From positions 1 to 64,000 of the forward strand of contig QCDC01000007.1 in assembly GCA_003278805.1 (NCBI GenBank): DNA of 64,000 bases. Direction: 5' to 3'. The notes beneath the pieces were generated by a model. The model made no database searches, was not told the DNA's origin, and saw only the letters and a program-made list of their open reading frames with translations. A program made the position numbers and the translations under genes. The number at the start of each line of letters is the position of its first letter. Positions within the stretch are counted from its first letter, which is position 1. Positions 29,644-42,853 of the stretch are shown here, in pieces. Source of the DNA: Pelagibacteraceae bacterium AG-349-L17. GTDB taxonomy: Bacteria > Pseudomonadota > Alphaproteobacteria > Pelagibacterales > Pelagibacteraceae.

Positions 29644-31322
29644 CATTTTTAAAAATAAACAATCTTAGTGTTGATTATCAAATGAGAAAAGAAACAGTTT
29701 ATGCTGCTAAGAATGTAAATATTGAGGTTAACAAAGGAGAAATTTTAGGATTAGTTGGAGAATCTGGATCAGGAAAAAGCACTTTAGGAAACGCTATTAT
29801 AAATTTAATTGATGAACCAGGTAAGGTTTCTAGTGGCTCAGTTATTTTGGGCGATCTAAACATTCATGAAAATTCTGAGAGTATTGTTAAATATAGGGGA
29901 AATAAAATTGGATTGATATTTCAAGATCCTCAAACTTCACTTAATCCAATTCTTACAGTAGGTGAACAGTTAATTGAGACAATTCAAACCCATCTTAAAT
30001 TGAGCAAAGAAGAAGCAAAAAATAAATCTATAAATTTATTAAAAGAGGTTGGTATAAAAGATGCAGAAATAAGATTTGATAATTATCCTCACCAATTCTC
30101 AGGTGGAATGAGACAGCGAGTAGTAATTTCTTTAGCTTTATGTTGCGAGCCAGAATTATTAATTGCAGATGAGCCAACAACAGCATTAGATGTATCAATT
30201 CAATCTCAGATTTTAGAACTAATTAAAAAATTAACAAAAGAAAGAAATCTTGCGGTTATCTTAATTACTCATGACATGGGAGTTATAGCTGAGACAGCTG
30301 ATCGTGTAGCAGTTATGAAAAGTGGTAATTTGGTTGAAATAGGTGAAACCAAAAAAATATTAACTAATCCACAAGAAAATTATACCAAAAGTTTAGTAAG
30401 TTCAGTTCCACCAACTAACAAAAAAATTTCAAGATTTGTGATCGTAGAAAAAGAAAACAATAATAAAAAAGAAAATAATATTAAAATATTAAATAGATGG
30501 TCAAAGAAAGAAATTATAAATCAGGATTTAGTTCAGATAAAAAATTTGAATAAAAGTTTTGATGATAATTTTTTTACGGAAAATTCCAAAAATTCTGTAA
30601 AGGCAGTTAATGATGTTTCGTTTGAAATAAAAGAGGGCGAATCTTTTGGTTTAGTAGGAGAAAGTGGGAGTGGAAAATCTACAATTGCTAAAATGATTGT
30701 AAATTTATTTAAACCTACATCTGGTGATATTTTTTTTGACAGTGTTTGTATAACAAAAATTAAACAGAAATCTGAGTTAATGAAATTTAGAAAACAAATT
30801 CAAATGATATTTCAAGATCCTTACTCTTCATTAAATGGAAGATTAAAAGTAAAAGACATAATTGCAGAACCAATTACACTTCACAATCCATCTATATCTA
30901 CTTTAGACTTAAATGATTATATTTATGATTTACTAGAATCTGTGGAATTAACTCAAAAATCTGCTGACAGATATCCACATGAATTTTCAGGAGGACAGAG
31001 ACAGAGAATATCAATTGCAAGAGCACTTGCCACACAACCAAGACTTTTAGTTTGTGACGAACCTACCTCTGCTTTGGACGTAAGTATCCAAGCTCAAATA
31101 TTAAATTTACTTAAAGATCTTCAAGAACAATTAAATTTAACAATATTGTTTATAAGTCACGACCTACCTGTTGTTAGACAAATGTGCGATAGAATTGGCG
31201 TCTTAAAAGATGGCAAATTATGTGAAGTCTCAAACACTGAAGGTTTATTTTTAAAACCAACACATGAATATACAAAGGAACTTTTAAAGTTAATGCCTAA
31301 AATTGAGTCTATTTATAATTAA
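29640..31322 (+). CDS. Dipeptide ABC transporter ATP-binding protein, fused DppD-DppF-type tandem ATPase (start re-assigned to 29640)
   Basis: Two Walker A motifs (GESGSGKSTLGNA, GESGSGKSTIAKM) and two signature motifs (FSGGMRQR, FSGGQRQR) in one ORF. Confidence 0.9.
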   Translation: MTFLKINNLSVDYQMRKETVYAAKNVNIEVNKGEILGLVGESGSGKSTLGNAIINLIDEPGKVSSGSVILGDLNIHENSESIVKYRGNKIGLIFQDPQTSLNPILTVGEQLIETIQTHLKLSKEEAKNKSINLLKEVGIKDAEIRFDNYPHQFSGGMRQRVVISLALCCEPELLIADEPTTALDVSIQSQILELIKKLTKERNLAVILITHDMGVIAETADRVAVMKSGNLVEIGETKKILTNPQENYTKSLVSSVPPTNKKISRFVIVEKENNNKKENNIKILNRWSKKEIINQDLVQIKNLNKSFDDNFFTENSKNSVKAVNDVSFEIKEGESFGLVGESGSGKSTIAKMIVNLFKPTSGDIFFDSVCITKIKQKSELMKFRKQIQMIFQDPYSSLNGRLKVKDIIAEPITLHNPSISTLDLNDYIYDLLESVELTQKSADRYPHEFSGGQRQRISIARALATQPRLLVCDEPTSALDVSIQAQILNLLKDLQEQLNLTILFISHDLPVVRQMCDRIGVLKDGKLCEVSNTEGLFLKPTHEYTKELLKLMPKIESIYN

Positions 31323-31425
31323 TTTTCGTAAGCCTAAAATGGTCCATTAAAAAAATGATAATTTTACTAATTATTTTGCAATCTCTCTCATAGATTGTAT
31401 TATAGATTTTCTAAAAACTTTAGTT

Positions 31426-34031
<2,606 letters not shown>

Positions 34032-34036
34032 GAAAA

Positions 34037-34885
34037 ATGGCTACTGGCAGAGATGATTTTGTAATTGCCATTAGGTCAGCTTTTTTAAAAAAAAAAGATA
34101 AACAAAAATTTTCTTTACTAACTTTAATTGTTTTATCGATTTTTGTAATTGTTTTAAGTAATTTTAATTTTAAAGCAATACAATTTGTTAAATTAGGAAT
34201 TAATGAAGTAATTTATAGATCATCTCATATTGCTTCAATCCCAGAAAATAAATTAAAAGAAATAACTTTAAAATTCAAATCACATATGGATTTATATGAA
34301 AGTCTTCAGAAAGAACTAATTAAAATAGAAAATTCTGACCAACTTAAATTACAAAATGAGTTTTTAACTGCAGAAAATAAAAAGCTTAGAGAGTTACTTG
34401 ATGAAAGTATAAATTCACAAGAAATATTTGCCAGAGTTTTAATCGATAAAGATAGCCCATATTTAAAATCAGTAGTATTAAATAAAGGTACAAAAGATAA
34501 AGTAAAAATTGGAATGGCTGTTATTGATGATGTTTATCTAGTTGGTCAAATAATTGAAGTAAATTATACAAATTCAAGGGCATTACTATTGTCAGATCTT
34601 AATAGCAAAATACCATCCGTTTTAGAGCCAGATGATATACAAGCTGTAATTTCTGGTACAGGAAGTGATTATGGAAAAATTGAACATACTCAAGAAGAAT
34701 TTAGAGAAGATTTTAAAAATAAAGAAATTTTTGCTTACACCTCAGGTCTTGGTGGTTTGTTTAAGCCTGGTATACCAATTGGAAAAATTAACAACATATC
34801 AGAAGGAAAAATTAATTTTTTTTCTGATTTTACACAACTCAACTATGTAAAAATAGTTTCTTATAAAATAGGTGGAGAAGAATAA
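34037..34885 (+). CDS. mreC: Rod shape-determining protein MreC
   Basis: Position after mreB; TM plus coiled coil, ARVLIDKDSPYLKSVVLNKGTKDKVKIGMAVI. Confidence 0.9.
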   Translation: MATGRDDFVIAIRSAFLKKKDKQKFSLLTLIVLSIFVIVLSNFNFKAIQFVKLGINEVIYRSSHIASIPENKLKEITLKFKSHMDLYESLQKELIKIENSDQLKLQNEFLTAENKKLRELLDESINSQEIFARVLIDKDSPYLKSVVLNKGTKDKVKIGMAVIDDVYLVGQIIEVNYTNSRALLLSDLNSKIPSVLEPDDIQAVISGTGSDYGKIEHTQEEFREDFKNKEIFAYTSGLGGLFKPGIPIGKINNISEGKINFFSDFTQLNYVKIVSYKIGGEE

Positions 34886-35403
34886 TGTCATCACTTAATA
34901 AAAGTCCTTTTTTAAAAATATTCTTATCCTACGTACCGTTTATAATGTTATTTTTTTCTGTATTTAATGAATTTGATTTTAATTACTTAAAACTTGATTA
35001 TTTTGCTTTTAATTTCGTTCATCTATTAATTTTCTTTTGGACTTTAAGAAATCCTGATCAATTAGGTTATCTAGCAATTTTCTTTGCAGGAATAATTAAT
35101 GACGTTGTAATAGGTATACCAGTAGGAATTAGTAGTTTTTGCTACCTTATTCTTTGCTCAGTAACAGCTTATATAAGAAATATTACTTTAACTCCAAACT
35201 TTATGAAGGACTGGATATCATTATTATTCACAATTTTATTAATTAATTCAATTCAAGTAATTATTTTGGATTTAGTCTTTTTAATTAAAGTTGATTATAC
35301 TAATTATTTGATTAACTCAGGTTTTACTTTTTTATTTTATCCAATATTTTTTTTATTTTTTAATTTTTTGAACGAAAGAATTTCATATCAAACAAATGAT
35401 TAA
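34885..35403 (+). CDS. mreD: Rod shape-determining protein MreD
   Basis: Polytopic membrane protein between mreC and mrdA. Confidence 0.75.
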   Translation: MSSLNKSPFLKIFLSYVPFIMLFFSVFNEFDFNYLKLDYFAFNFVHLLIFFWTLRNPDQLGYLAIFFAGIINDVVIGIPVGISSFCYLILCSVTAYIRNITLTPNFMKDWISLLFTILLINSIQVIILDLVFLIKVDYTNYLINSGFTFLFYPIFFLFFNFLNERISYQTND

Positions 35404-37318
35404 ATCTAATTCAGGAATAAGAAAAACAGATGTAATTAATAGAAGGATGTTCATAATCGGAGCAGCAAAAGTAGTAGTTTTTGTTGGTATCATCGCTCGT
35501 TTATTTTCTCTTCAAATAAACGAAAATAAAAAATATTTAACACTTTCAGACAAAAATAGAATTAGAGAATGGAAACTCCCTCCAACAAGGGGAAATATTG
35601 TTGATTATTTTGGAAATGTAATTGCGGGGAATTTAAAAGTTTATCAATTACATATAATTCCAGAGCAAGTTGAGAATTTTAATTATTTATTAGTAAGATT
35701 AAAGAATCTTTTGAATCTTAGCGATAAAAAAATTGCTAAGATAAATAAATTAAAAGCAGAGCTAAAACCGTGGGATAGTATTATTGTTTCTGAAAACTTA
35801 AGCTGGAGTCAATTTGTAAAAATTAATAATTATTTATACGATCTTGTTGGTGTTAAACCAGTAATGACAATCTCTAGAAACTATCCATTTAATGATGTAT
35901 ACACACATGTTCTTGGATATGTGAGTCAACCAAATGAACAAGAAATTTTAGAAAATGAAATTATCCAAGAAAGATTTGTACCAGGAATGAAAATTGGAAA
36001 ACTGGGCTTAGAGAAAAGACTTGAAAATCATTTAATTGGAACAAATGCTATTCAAAGATACGAAGTAAATGCTTACGGCAAAAGAATTAATCAACTCGAG
36101 CATCAAAAAGGTGAGCAAGGATCAAAAATACGTTTAACTGTAGACACAGAAATACAAAAAGCTTGTGGAGAATTGTTAAATCAAAAAGCAGGATCTATAA
36201 GTGTAATGGATATCTATACTGGAGATATAATAGCAATGTATTCATCTCCATCATATAATCCAAATTTATTTTTATTCGGAATAAGTCAAGATGAGTGGCA
36301 ATTAATTAGAAATAATCCATTAAAACCACTAATAAACAAAACTCTTTCAGGTCTATACTCACCAGGTTCAACAATAAAACCTATCGTTGCGCTTTCAGCT
36401 TTAGAAAACAAAGTAATAGATACAAAGTTTAAAGTTAAATGCACAGGAAAAATGGAGTTATATGGACAAACATTTCACTGTTGGAAGGAAAAGGGACATG
36501 GTTGGGTTAGTCTGAAAAATGCAATGAAACAATCTTGTGATACATATTTTTATGAGGTTGCTAGGTTATTAGGTGTTGATAGATTAAATATTACGGCTGA
36601 AAAGTTTGGCTTAGGTAAAAAAGTTCTCGGCAATTATTTCGATAATGAAAAAAAAGGATTATTTCCAAATACTAAATGGAAAAAAAATAATCTTGGTAAA
36701 GGCTGGGTATTAGGAGAGACCTTAATAACAGGTATCGGACAAGGCTATATACAATCAACTCCTTTACAACTTTGTATGATGACTGCACAAATTGCAAATG
36801 GAGGCTTTGCTGTAAAACCGAAAATAATTGTTGATAGTAATCCAATTTCTTATGAAGATGCAAAACAATCAATGGAAAGTGGATTATTATTTGATACTGA
36901 CTCTGAGCAATTGTTAGACAAAAAGTTATTTAAAAACCAAAGAAATATTAAGATTGTTCAAGAGGCAATGTTCGCTTCGACCAATGAAAGATTTGGAACT
37001 TCTTACAAATCAAGAATTGATGACCCCAAATATCAATTTGCAGGGAAAACTGGAACAGCCCAGGTCAAGAGAATTAGTAAAAGAGAGAGGGAATTGGATT
37101 TAGAATTAGAGCAAATACCATACAAAGATAGAGATCATGCTTTGTATGTTGCTTATGGACCATATGTTAACCCGCGATATGCACTTAGTATAATTGTTGA
37201 GCATGGTGGTTCAGGAAGTAAGGCGGCGGCACCAATTGCAAAAAAATTATTTAAATTAATCATCGACAGACATGATTTAAGAAATAAACAATCTAATTTT
37301 GAGAGGATTACTGTTTAA
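35396..37318 (+). CDS. mrdA: Penicillin-binding protein 2 (peptidoglycan transpeptidase)
   Basis: SGLYSPGSTIKPIVALSAL (SxxK), KQSCDTYFYEVA (SxN region), FAGKTGTAQV (KTG). Confidence 0.95.
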   Translation: MIKSNSGIRKTDVINRRMFIIGAAKVVVFVGIIARLFSLQINENKKYLTLSDKNRIREWKLPPTRGNIVDYFGNVIAGNLKVYQLHIIPEQVENFNYLLVRLKNLLNLSDKKIAKINKLKAELKPWDSIIVSENLSWSQFVKINNYLYDLVGVKPVMTISRNYPFNDVYTHVLGYVSQPNEQEILENEIIQERFVPGMKIGKLGLEKRLENHLIGTNAIQRYEVNAYGKRINQLEHQKGEQGSKIRLTVDTEIQKACGELLNQKAGSISVMDIYTGDIIAMYSSPSYNPNLFLFGISQDEWQLIRNNPLKPLINKTLSGLYSPGSTIKPIVALSALENKVIDTKFKVKCTGKMELYGQTFHCWKEKGHGWVSLKNAMKQSCDTYFYEVARLLGVDRLNITAEKFGLGKKVLGNYFDNEKKGLFPNTKWKKNNLGKGWVLGETLITGIGQGYIQSTPLQLCMMTAQIANGGFAVKPKIIVDSNPISYEDAKQSMESGLLFDTDSEQLLDKKLFKNQRNIKIVQEAMFASTNERFGTSYKSRIDDPKYQFAGKTGTAQVKRISKRERELDLELEQIPYKDRDHALYVAYGPYVNPRYALSIIVEHGGSGSKAAAPIAKKLFKLIIDRHDLRNKQSNFERITV

Positions 37319-38443
37319 ATGTTTCAGCACGATAGATTGAGTTATGAGATTACATTATTTCAAAAAATAAAAAACTTAGATTACATACTATTGATTTCTG
37401 TCATCCTTCTTTCTGTATTAAGTGTTTTTGTTATGTATTCTACAGATGGTGGTGAAATACTTTTTCATACAAAAAATCATTTTGTAAAACTTGCAGTTTT
37501 TTTTCCCTTAATGATTTTTGTAGCTTTCTTTAACATAAAATTTTGGCATAACTTTTCTTATATAATCTACTTTATAGTAATACTTTTATTAATTTATGTT
37601 TCATTTTTTGGAATAAAGTCCTCTGGTTCACAAAGATGGATGGATCTTTATTTATTTGTTCTGCAACCTTCAGAACTTATGAAAATAGCAATTATAATGT
37701 GTCTTGCAAAATACTTTCATAGAATAAAAATAGAAAATGTTAATTCATTTACTAGTATAACTATTGTGTTATCGATTATAATAATTCCAATAATTTTTGT
37801 AATTTCTCAACCTGATCTTGGTACATCTATATTAATTGCTTTAAGTGGATTAATTATATTGTGGTTAGGAGGCATGAAAATTAAATATTTTATATACTCA
37901 TTTATCACTTTCTTAATTTCGCTTCCATTTATAATCTCATTTCTTAAACCATATCAAAAATTAAGAATATTAACTTTTTTAGATCCAGATAGAGATCCAT
38001 TGGGTGCTGGATATCAAATTATACAGTCAAAAATAGCTATTGGTTCAGGCGGCCTTAACGGAAAAGGTTTTTTAAAAGGAACTCAGAGCTACCTAGATTT
38101 TTTACCTGAGAAACATACAGATTTTATATTCACTTTATTTTCAGAAGAGTTTGGTTTTATAGGCTCAGTTGGTCTTTTGATATTATACTCAATAATAATT
38201 TTTAGAATTTTAAGAATAGGAGCAATTTCGAGAAGTAATTTTGCTAGACTTTTTTGTTTTGGTTATGCTTTTGCAATCTTTATTTATATTGTGGTAAACT
38301 TATCTATGGTTTTGGGTCTGCTACCTATAGTTGGATCTCCATTACCTATTATGTCGTATGGAGGTTCTTCAATGTTGGCCACTATGATTGGTTTTGGCAT
38401 AGTATTAAGCGCAAAAATTAATCATAAACAAATGATTGCATAA
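37319..38443 (+). CDS. mrdB: Rod shape-determining protein RodA (SEDS glycosyltransferase)
   Basis: SEDS motifs: QPSELMKIAIIMCLAKYF, LPIVGSPLPIMSYGGSSML. Confidence 0.95.
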   Translation: MFQHDRLSYEITLFQKIKNLDYILLISVILLSVLSVFVMYSTDGGEILFHTKNHFVKLAVFFPLMIFVAFFNIKFWHNFSYIIYFIVILLLIYVSFFGIKSSGSQRWMDLYLFVLQPSELMKIAIIMCLAKYFHRIKIENVNSFTSITIVLSIIIIPIIFVISQPDLGTSILIALSGLIILWLGGMKIKYFIYSFITFLISLPFIISFLKPYQKLRILTFLDPDRDPLGAGYQIIQSKIAIGSGGLNGKGFLKGTQSYLDFLPEKHTDFIFTLFSEEFGFIGSVGLLILYSIIIFRILRIGAISRSNFARLFCFGYAFAIFIYIVVNLSMVLGLLPIVGSPLPIMSYGGSSMLATMIGFGIVLSAKINHKQMIA

Positions 38444-38471
38444 TTTGTCACTCTGAAAATTAAATATTTAC

Positions 38472-39728
38472 TTGTATAAGAATTTTATGAACAAAAATCT
38501 TAAAGTAGGAATTGTTGGAGCAGGAATTCAAGGTGTATCTAATGCTTTGTTTCTTCAAAAAAAAGGTTTCAATGTAACTATTTTTGATAGAGATAATCCA
38601 GGGAGCCAAGCCGCCTCTTATGGTAATGCAGGTCATTTTTCACCTTATGCATCTCTTTCTTTAAACAGAACTGATGTTCTAGCAGATGTGCCTGCAATGT
38701 TGCTTAGTTCTTCAGGTCCCCTTGCTTTAAAATGGAATTATGTTCCTAAAATGATTCCATGGTTTATAAAATTTATAATGAATACTACTAAAACTAAGAT
38801 GATGCATACTGCTAAAAATATGCATCAAATTTTAGATCTAGCTTTGCCTGCATATGATGAATTATTTGAAGAGGTAGATCTGGAAGGTTTGGTAGAAAAT
38901 AAAGGAATTCTTTATATATGGAATGACAAAGATTTAAAAAGTAGAGAATTAGAAATTAAAGTAAGAGAAGAATTGGGTGTTGAACAACAATTAGTTACAA
39001 AAGCTGAAATACACGATCTTGAACCACATATAAAACCATTTTACCATGCTGGCGTATATTATCCTTATGCAAGACATGCAAGAAATCCAAAAAGAATTCT
39101 TTTAAAATTATTTGATTTATTTTTGAAAAAAGGTGGAAAATTTAACAAAGTAAATATTAAAGAAATTAGTTTTGATGAAGAAAAACCAGTTTTTAAAACT
39201 GAAACTCAAAGTTACGTTTTTGATAAAGCAGTAATAGCTTGTGGAGCTTTTTCAAAAAAATTAACAGATAATCTTGGTGAAAAAATACCTTTAGATACAG
39301 AGCGTGGTTATCATGTTCATTTTAAAAATTGCGATCATTTACTAACTAGACCTGTAATATTTTCCAACCGTGGATTTGGAATTACACCGATGGAACAAGG
39401 TTTAAGAGTTGTTGGAACTGTAGAATTTGGCGGATTAGATAATCCATTATCTAAATCAAGAGTTAAAAATTTGATAAATAATGCAAAATATATGCTTGGT
39501 GATTTACCTGAGCATGAGGATGAGTGGTTAGGATTTAGACCAACTTTACCAGATTTTTTACCTGTTATGGGGCCATCAAAAAATTACAAAAATATTTACT
39601 ATTGTTTTGGGCATCATCATTTAGGATGGACTTTAGGTCCGATTTCTGGAAAGATTGTTTCAGGGATGATTGCGAACGAAAATACAAATTTAGATTTAAA
39701 ACCTTATAGTTCGCTTAGATTTAGTTAA
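38472..39728 (+). CDS. FAD-dependent D-amino-acid dehydrogenase-like oxidoreductase (DadA family)
   Basis: GIVGAGIQGVSNALFLQKKGFNVTIFDRDNPGSQAASYGNAGHFSP, GFRPTLPDFLPVMGPS. Confidence 0.82.
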   Translation: MYKNFMNKNLKVGIVGAGIQGVSNALFLQKKGFNVTIFDRDNPGSQAASYGNAGHFSPYASLSLNRTDVLADVPAMLLSSSGPLALKWNYVPKMIPWFIKFIMNTTKTKMMHTAKNMHQILDLALPAYDELFEEVDLEGLVENKGILYIWNDKDLKSRELEIKVREELGVEQQLVTKAEIHDLEPHIKPFYHAGVYYPYARHARNPKRILLKLFDLFLKKGGKFNKVNIKEISFDEEKPVFKTETQSYVFDKAVIACGAFSKKLTDNLGEKIPLDTERGYHVHFKNCDHLLTRPVIFSNRGFGITPMEQGLRVVGTVEFGGLDNPLSKSRVKNLINNAKYMLGDLPEHEDEWLGFRPTLPDFLPVMGPSKNYKNIYYCFGHHHLGWTLGPISGKIVSGMIANENTNLDLKPYSSLRFS

Positions 39729-40649
39729 GTGACTAAAGATAATAATTTTTTAGCTTATTTATATCTATTTTTAACAGTAACTTTCTGGGCAGGAAATTTT
39801 GTAGTAGGTAAACTTGCAAGTTTTTATGAAGTTCCACCTTTTTCACTAAATTTTTATAGATGGCTTTTTGCTTGGTTGATTTTAGCACCTTTTACAATTT
39901 CTGAAATATTAGAGAAAAGAAACTATATAATTAAAAACTATAAGCTTTTCATTGTTTTGGGAGTTACAAGTATTACAGTATTTAATTCAATTGTTTACTA
40001 TTCATTAAATTTTACTCAGGTGATTAGTGGAGTTTTAATGATTTCAACGATACCTGTGATGATCTTGTTGTTTTCGTCAATTTTAAAAATTGAAAAGACA
40101 AACATTTTTCAAATTATAGGAGTATTATTCTCTTTTGTGGGTGTAATTATGATTATAACAAAAGCAAATATAGAGATATTGAAAAATTTAGATTTTAATA
40201 AAGGAGACATAACTATGGTTATAGCAATGTTCTCATGGGCTTTATATTCTACATTGTTAAAAGGAAAAAAATATGAATTAACTCAAATATCATTACTTCA
40301 AGTAGTAATTACTTTTGGTTTAATATTTTTGATACCAGTTTATTTTATTGAATATCAAATTGGATTTAGAATTAATTTAGAATTACCATTTATTTTAATT
40401 CTATCTTATGTAGTTTTGTTTCCAGGTTTAGCATCTTTTATTTTATGGATAAAAGGAATATCTATGATTGGTGCTAATCGATCTGGTGTTTTTTTACACC
40501 TAATGCCAATTTTGAGCGCAATAATGGCGATGATTTTTTTTAGTGAAAAATTTATGTTTTATCATATTTTAGGCGCTTGTTTTATTATTACAGGAATATT
40601 GTTATCAAATAAGAAAGTTAAAAATGTTCAAAGTCGCTATATTAGATGA
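39729..40649 (+). CDS. EamA/DMT-superfamily transporter (GTG start)
   Basis: Ten-TM pattern, TFWAGNFVVGKLASFYEVPPFSLNFYRWLFAWLIL. Confidence 0.85.
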   Translation: MTKDNNFLAYLYLFLTVTFWAGNFVVGKLASFYEVPPFSLNFYRWLFAWLILAPFTISEILEKRNYIIKNYKLFIVLGVTSITVFNSIVYYSLNFTQVISGVLMISTIPVMILLFSSILKIEKTNIFQIIGVLFSFVGVIMIITKANIEILKNLDFNKGDITMVIAMFSWALYSTLLKGKKYELTQISLLQVVITFGLIFLIPVYFIEYQIGFRINLELPFILILSYVVLFPGLASFILWIKGISMIGANRSGVFLHLMPILSAIMAMIFFSEKFMFYHILGACFIITGILLSNKKVKNVQSRYIR

Positions 40650-41574
40650 TTATCAAAATGTTGCTCAACAATTTGTAGATTTAGAAAAACTATCTGGAAA
40701 ATATGAATTCAAGATTTTTAGTGAACCTTTTGTAGATGAAGCAGACGCAATTGATCAGTTAGCTGATTTCGAAGCTTTGTTAATAATGAGAGAAAGAACT
40801 CCTATAACAAAAAATTTAATTGATAATTTAAATGATTTAAAATTTGTAATTACAAGTGGATTGCGTAATAGATCTATTGATTTAGAGGCTGCTAAGAAAA
40901 GAAAAATTATAGTTTGTGGAACAGATATAAATATCAACCCAACGCCTGAATTAACTTGGGCACTAATTCTTGGCTTGGCAAGAAACTTTAAAGAAGAGTT
41001 CGATAATATGTATCAAGGATATTGGCAAACTACTATTGGTGTAGAACTAAAAGGAAAAATTTTAGGTTTAATTGGATTAGGCAGAGTAGGTAGTGAAGTT
41101 GCTAAAATTGGAAAAGCTTTTGGTATGCAAGTAATGGCTTGGAGTGAAAATCTTAACTTAGATAAGTGTAAAGAATTAGACGTACTACCTTGCAGTAAAG
41201 AAGATTTAATTACAAATTCTGATGTTCTCTCAATTCATGTTCAAGGAGGTGAAAGATACAAAGACTGCATTACTTTAAAAGAATTAGATAAAATGAAAAA
41301 AACAGCTTTTTTGATAAACACATCACGTGGACCTATTGTAAATGAGGATGATTTAATTATTGCTTTATCAACTAATGTAATTGCTGGTGCAGGAATTGAT
41401 GTATATGAAAAAGAACCTTTACCAGACAATAATAAGCTTAGATTTTTACCAAATGCATTGCTTACTCCACACATTGGTTATGTTACAGCTGAAAATTATA
41501 GTATTTTTTATAATCAAATGATCGAAGGATTAGAGGCTTGTGTAAATGGAAAGCCTATCAGAGTTCTAGAGTAA
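40624..41574 (+). CDS. D-isomer-specific 2-hydroxyacid dehydrogenase family
   Basis: GKILGLIGLGRVGSEVAKIGKAFGMQVMAWS, TAFLINTSRGPIVNEDDLI, AGIDVYEKEPLP. Confidence 0.9.
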   Translation: MFKVAILDDYQNVAQQFVDLEKLSGKYEFKIFSEPFVDEADAIDQLADFEALLIMRERTPITKNLIDNLNDLKFVITSGLRNRSIDLEAAKKRKIIVCGTDININPTPELTWALILGLARNFKEEFDNMYQGYWQTTIGVELKGKILGLIGLGRVGSEVAKIGKAFGMQVMAWSENLNLDKCKELDVLPCSKEDLITNSDVLSIHVQGGERYKDCITLKELDKMKKTAFLINTSRGPIVNEDDLIIALSTNVIAGAGIDVYEKEPLPDNNKLRFLPNALLTPHIGYVTAENYSIFYNQMIEGLEACVNGKPIRVLE

Positions 41575-41577
41575 AAA

Positions 41578-42477
41578 ATGGAGTTACCTATTGTTAATCA
41601 TGAGGATTATTTTGCTAAAATTGGTGATGATCATAAATTTCCTATTAATAAATTTGGAGAATTAGCAAACTATTTAATCCAAAATAAAATAGTAAAAAAA
41701 TTTCATAAACCATCAGCCTGTTCATTTGAAACATTAAGTTATGCACATTCAAAAAATTATATTTTAGATATTCAAAACAAAACTTTAAGTAAAGAGGGAG
41801 TAAAAAAAATTGGATTCCCTCTTGTAGATAGTGTTGTACAAAGATCTTTAGTTGCTACTGGTGGAACTGTGCTAGCATCTAAACTTGCAATAAATTATGG
41901 CATCTCATGTAATACCGCAGGTGGGAGTCACCATGCAAGTTATGATGGAGGCGCAGGCTATTGTGTATTTAATGATGTTGCAGTTGCATCACATTATTTA
42001 CTTAATAGAGGTCTAGCTAATAAAATTTTAATCGTTGATTTAGATGTTCATCAAGGAAATGGAAATTCAGAAATTTTTAAAGATAATAGAAGTGTTTTTA
42101 CATTTAGTATGCATTCAAAAACTAATTACCCAGCAAAAAAATCAAATAGCAATTTAGATGTAGAACTTGAGGATAATTTAGAGGATGATGCTTATATAAA
42201 GACTCTCAAACATTATTTAAAAGAGTTAAATCAAGAAAATTTTGATTTTGTTTTTTATATTGCTGGCGTAGATATTCATTTTAATGACAGATTAGGAAAA
42301 TTAAAAATCTCTGATGAGGGAATTAAAGTAAGGGATGAGCTTGTGGTAGAAAACTTTTTTTCAAGACGAATACCATTTTGTGGGGTTTTGGGCGGAGGTT
42401 ACAACAAGGACTTCAATAAACTTGTTGAATTACATTCAATGTTACATCAATCTTGTGCTAAATATATAAGTTCATGA
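41578..42477 (+). CDS. Histone deacetylase/acetylpolyamine amidohydrolase superfamily protein
   Basis: AGGSHHASYDGGAGYCVFNDVAVAS, ILIVDLDVHQGNGNSEIF. Confidence 0.88.
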   Translation: MELPIVNHEDYFAKIGDDHKFPINKFGELANYLIQNKIVKKFHKPSACSFETLSYAHSKNYILDIQNKTLSKEGVKKIGFPLVDSVVQRSLVATGGTVLASKLAINYGISCNTAGGSHHASYDGGAGYCVFNDVAVASHYLLNRGLANKILIVDLDVHQGNGNSEIFKDNRSVFTFSMHSKTNYPAKKSNSNLDVELEDNLEDDAYIKTLKHYLKELNQENFDFVFYIAGVDIHFNDRLGKLKISDEGIKVRDELVVENFFSRRIPFCGVLGGGYNKDFNKLVELHSMLHQSCAKYISS

Positions 42478-42848
42478 CAAAAAAAATAAATCCAAATTTA
42501 TCAGCAGAGCAAAAATTAATCTTATTTGAAGAAGGAACAGAGCTTCCGGGTTCTAGTGAACTTAATCATGAAAAAAGAGAAGGAAGTTTTCATTGTGCAA
42601 ATTGCGAAGAAAAATTATTTGATTCAAAAACAAAATATGAGAGTGGTTCTGGTTGGCCTTCTTTTTATGAGTCTCTACCAGATGTGTTTGAAACAAAAAC
42701 AGATCACCATTTAGGTTATGCAAGAACTGAATATCATTGTAAAAAATGTGGAGGTCATCATGGTCATATATTTGATGATGGGCCCAAACCTACAGGAAAG
42801 CGATTTTGTAATAATGGAGTATGTTTAGTCTTTAAACCTAAGGGCTAA
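42474..42848 (+). CDS. msrB: Peptide-methionine (R)-S-oxide reductase
   Basis: FHCANCEEKLFDSKTKYESGSGWPSFYE, Zn CxxC pairs, GKRFCNNGVCLVF. Confidence 0.92.
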   Translation: MTKKINPNLSAEQKLILFEEGTELPGSSELNHEKREGSFHCANCEEKLFDSKTKYESGSGWPSFYESLPDVFETKTDHHLGYARTEYHCKKCGGHHGHIFDDGPKPTGKRFCNNGVCLVFKPKG

Positions 42849-42853
42849 ATATT

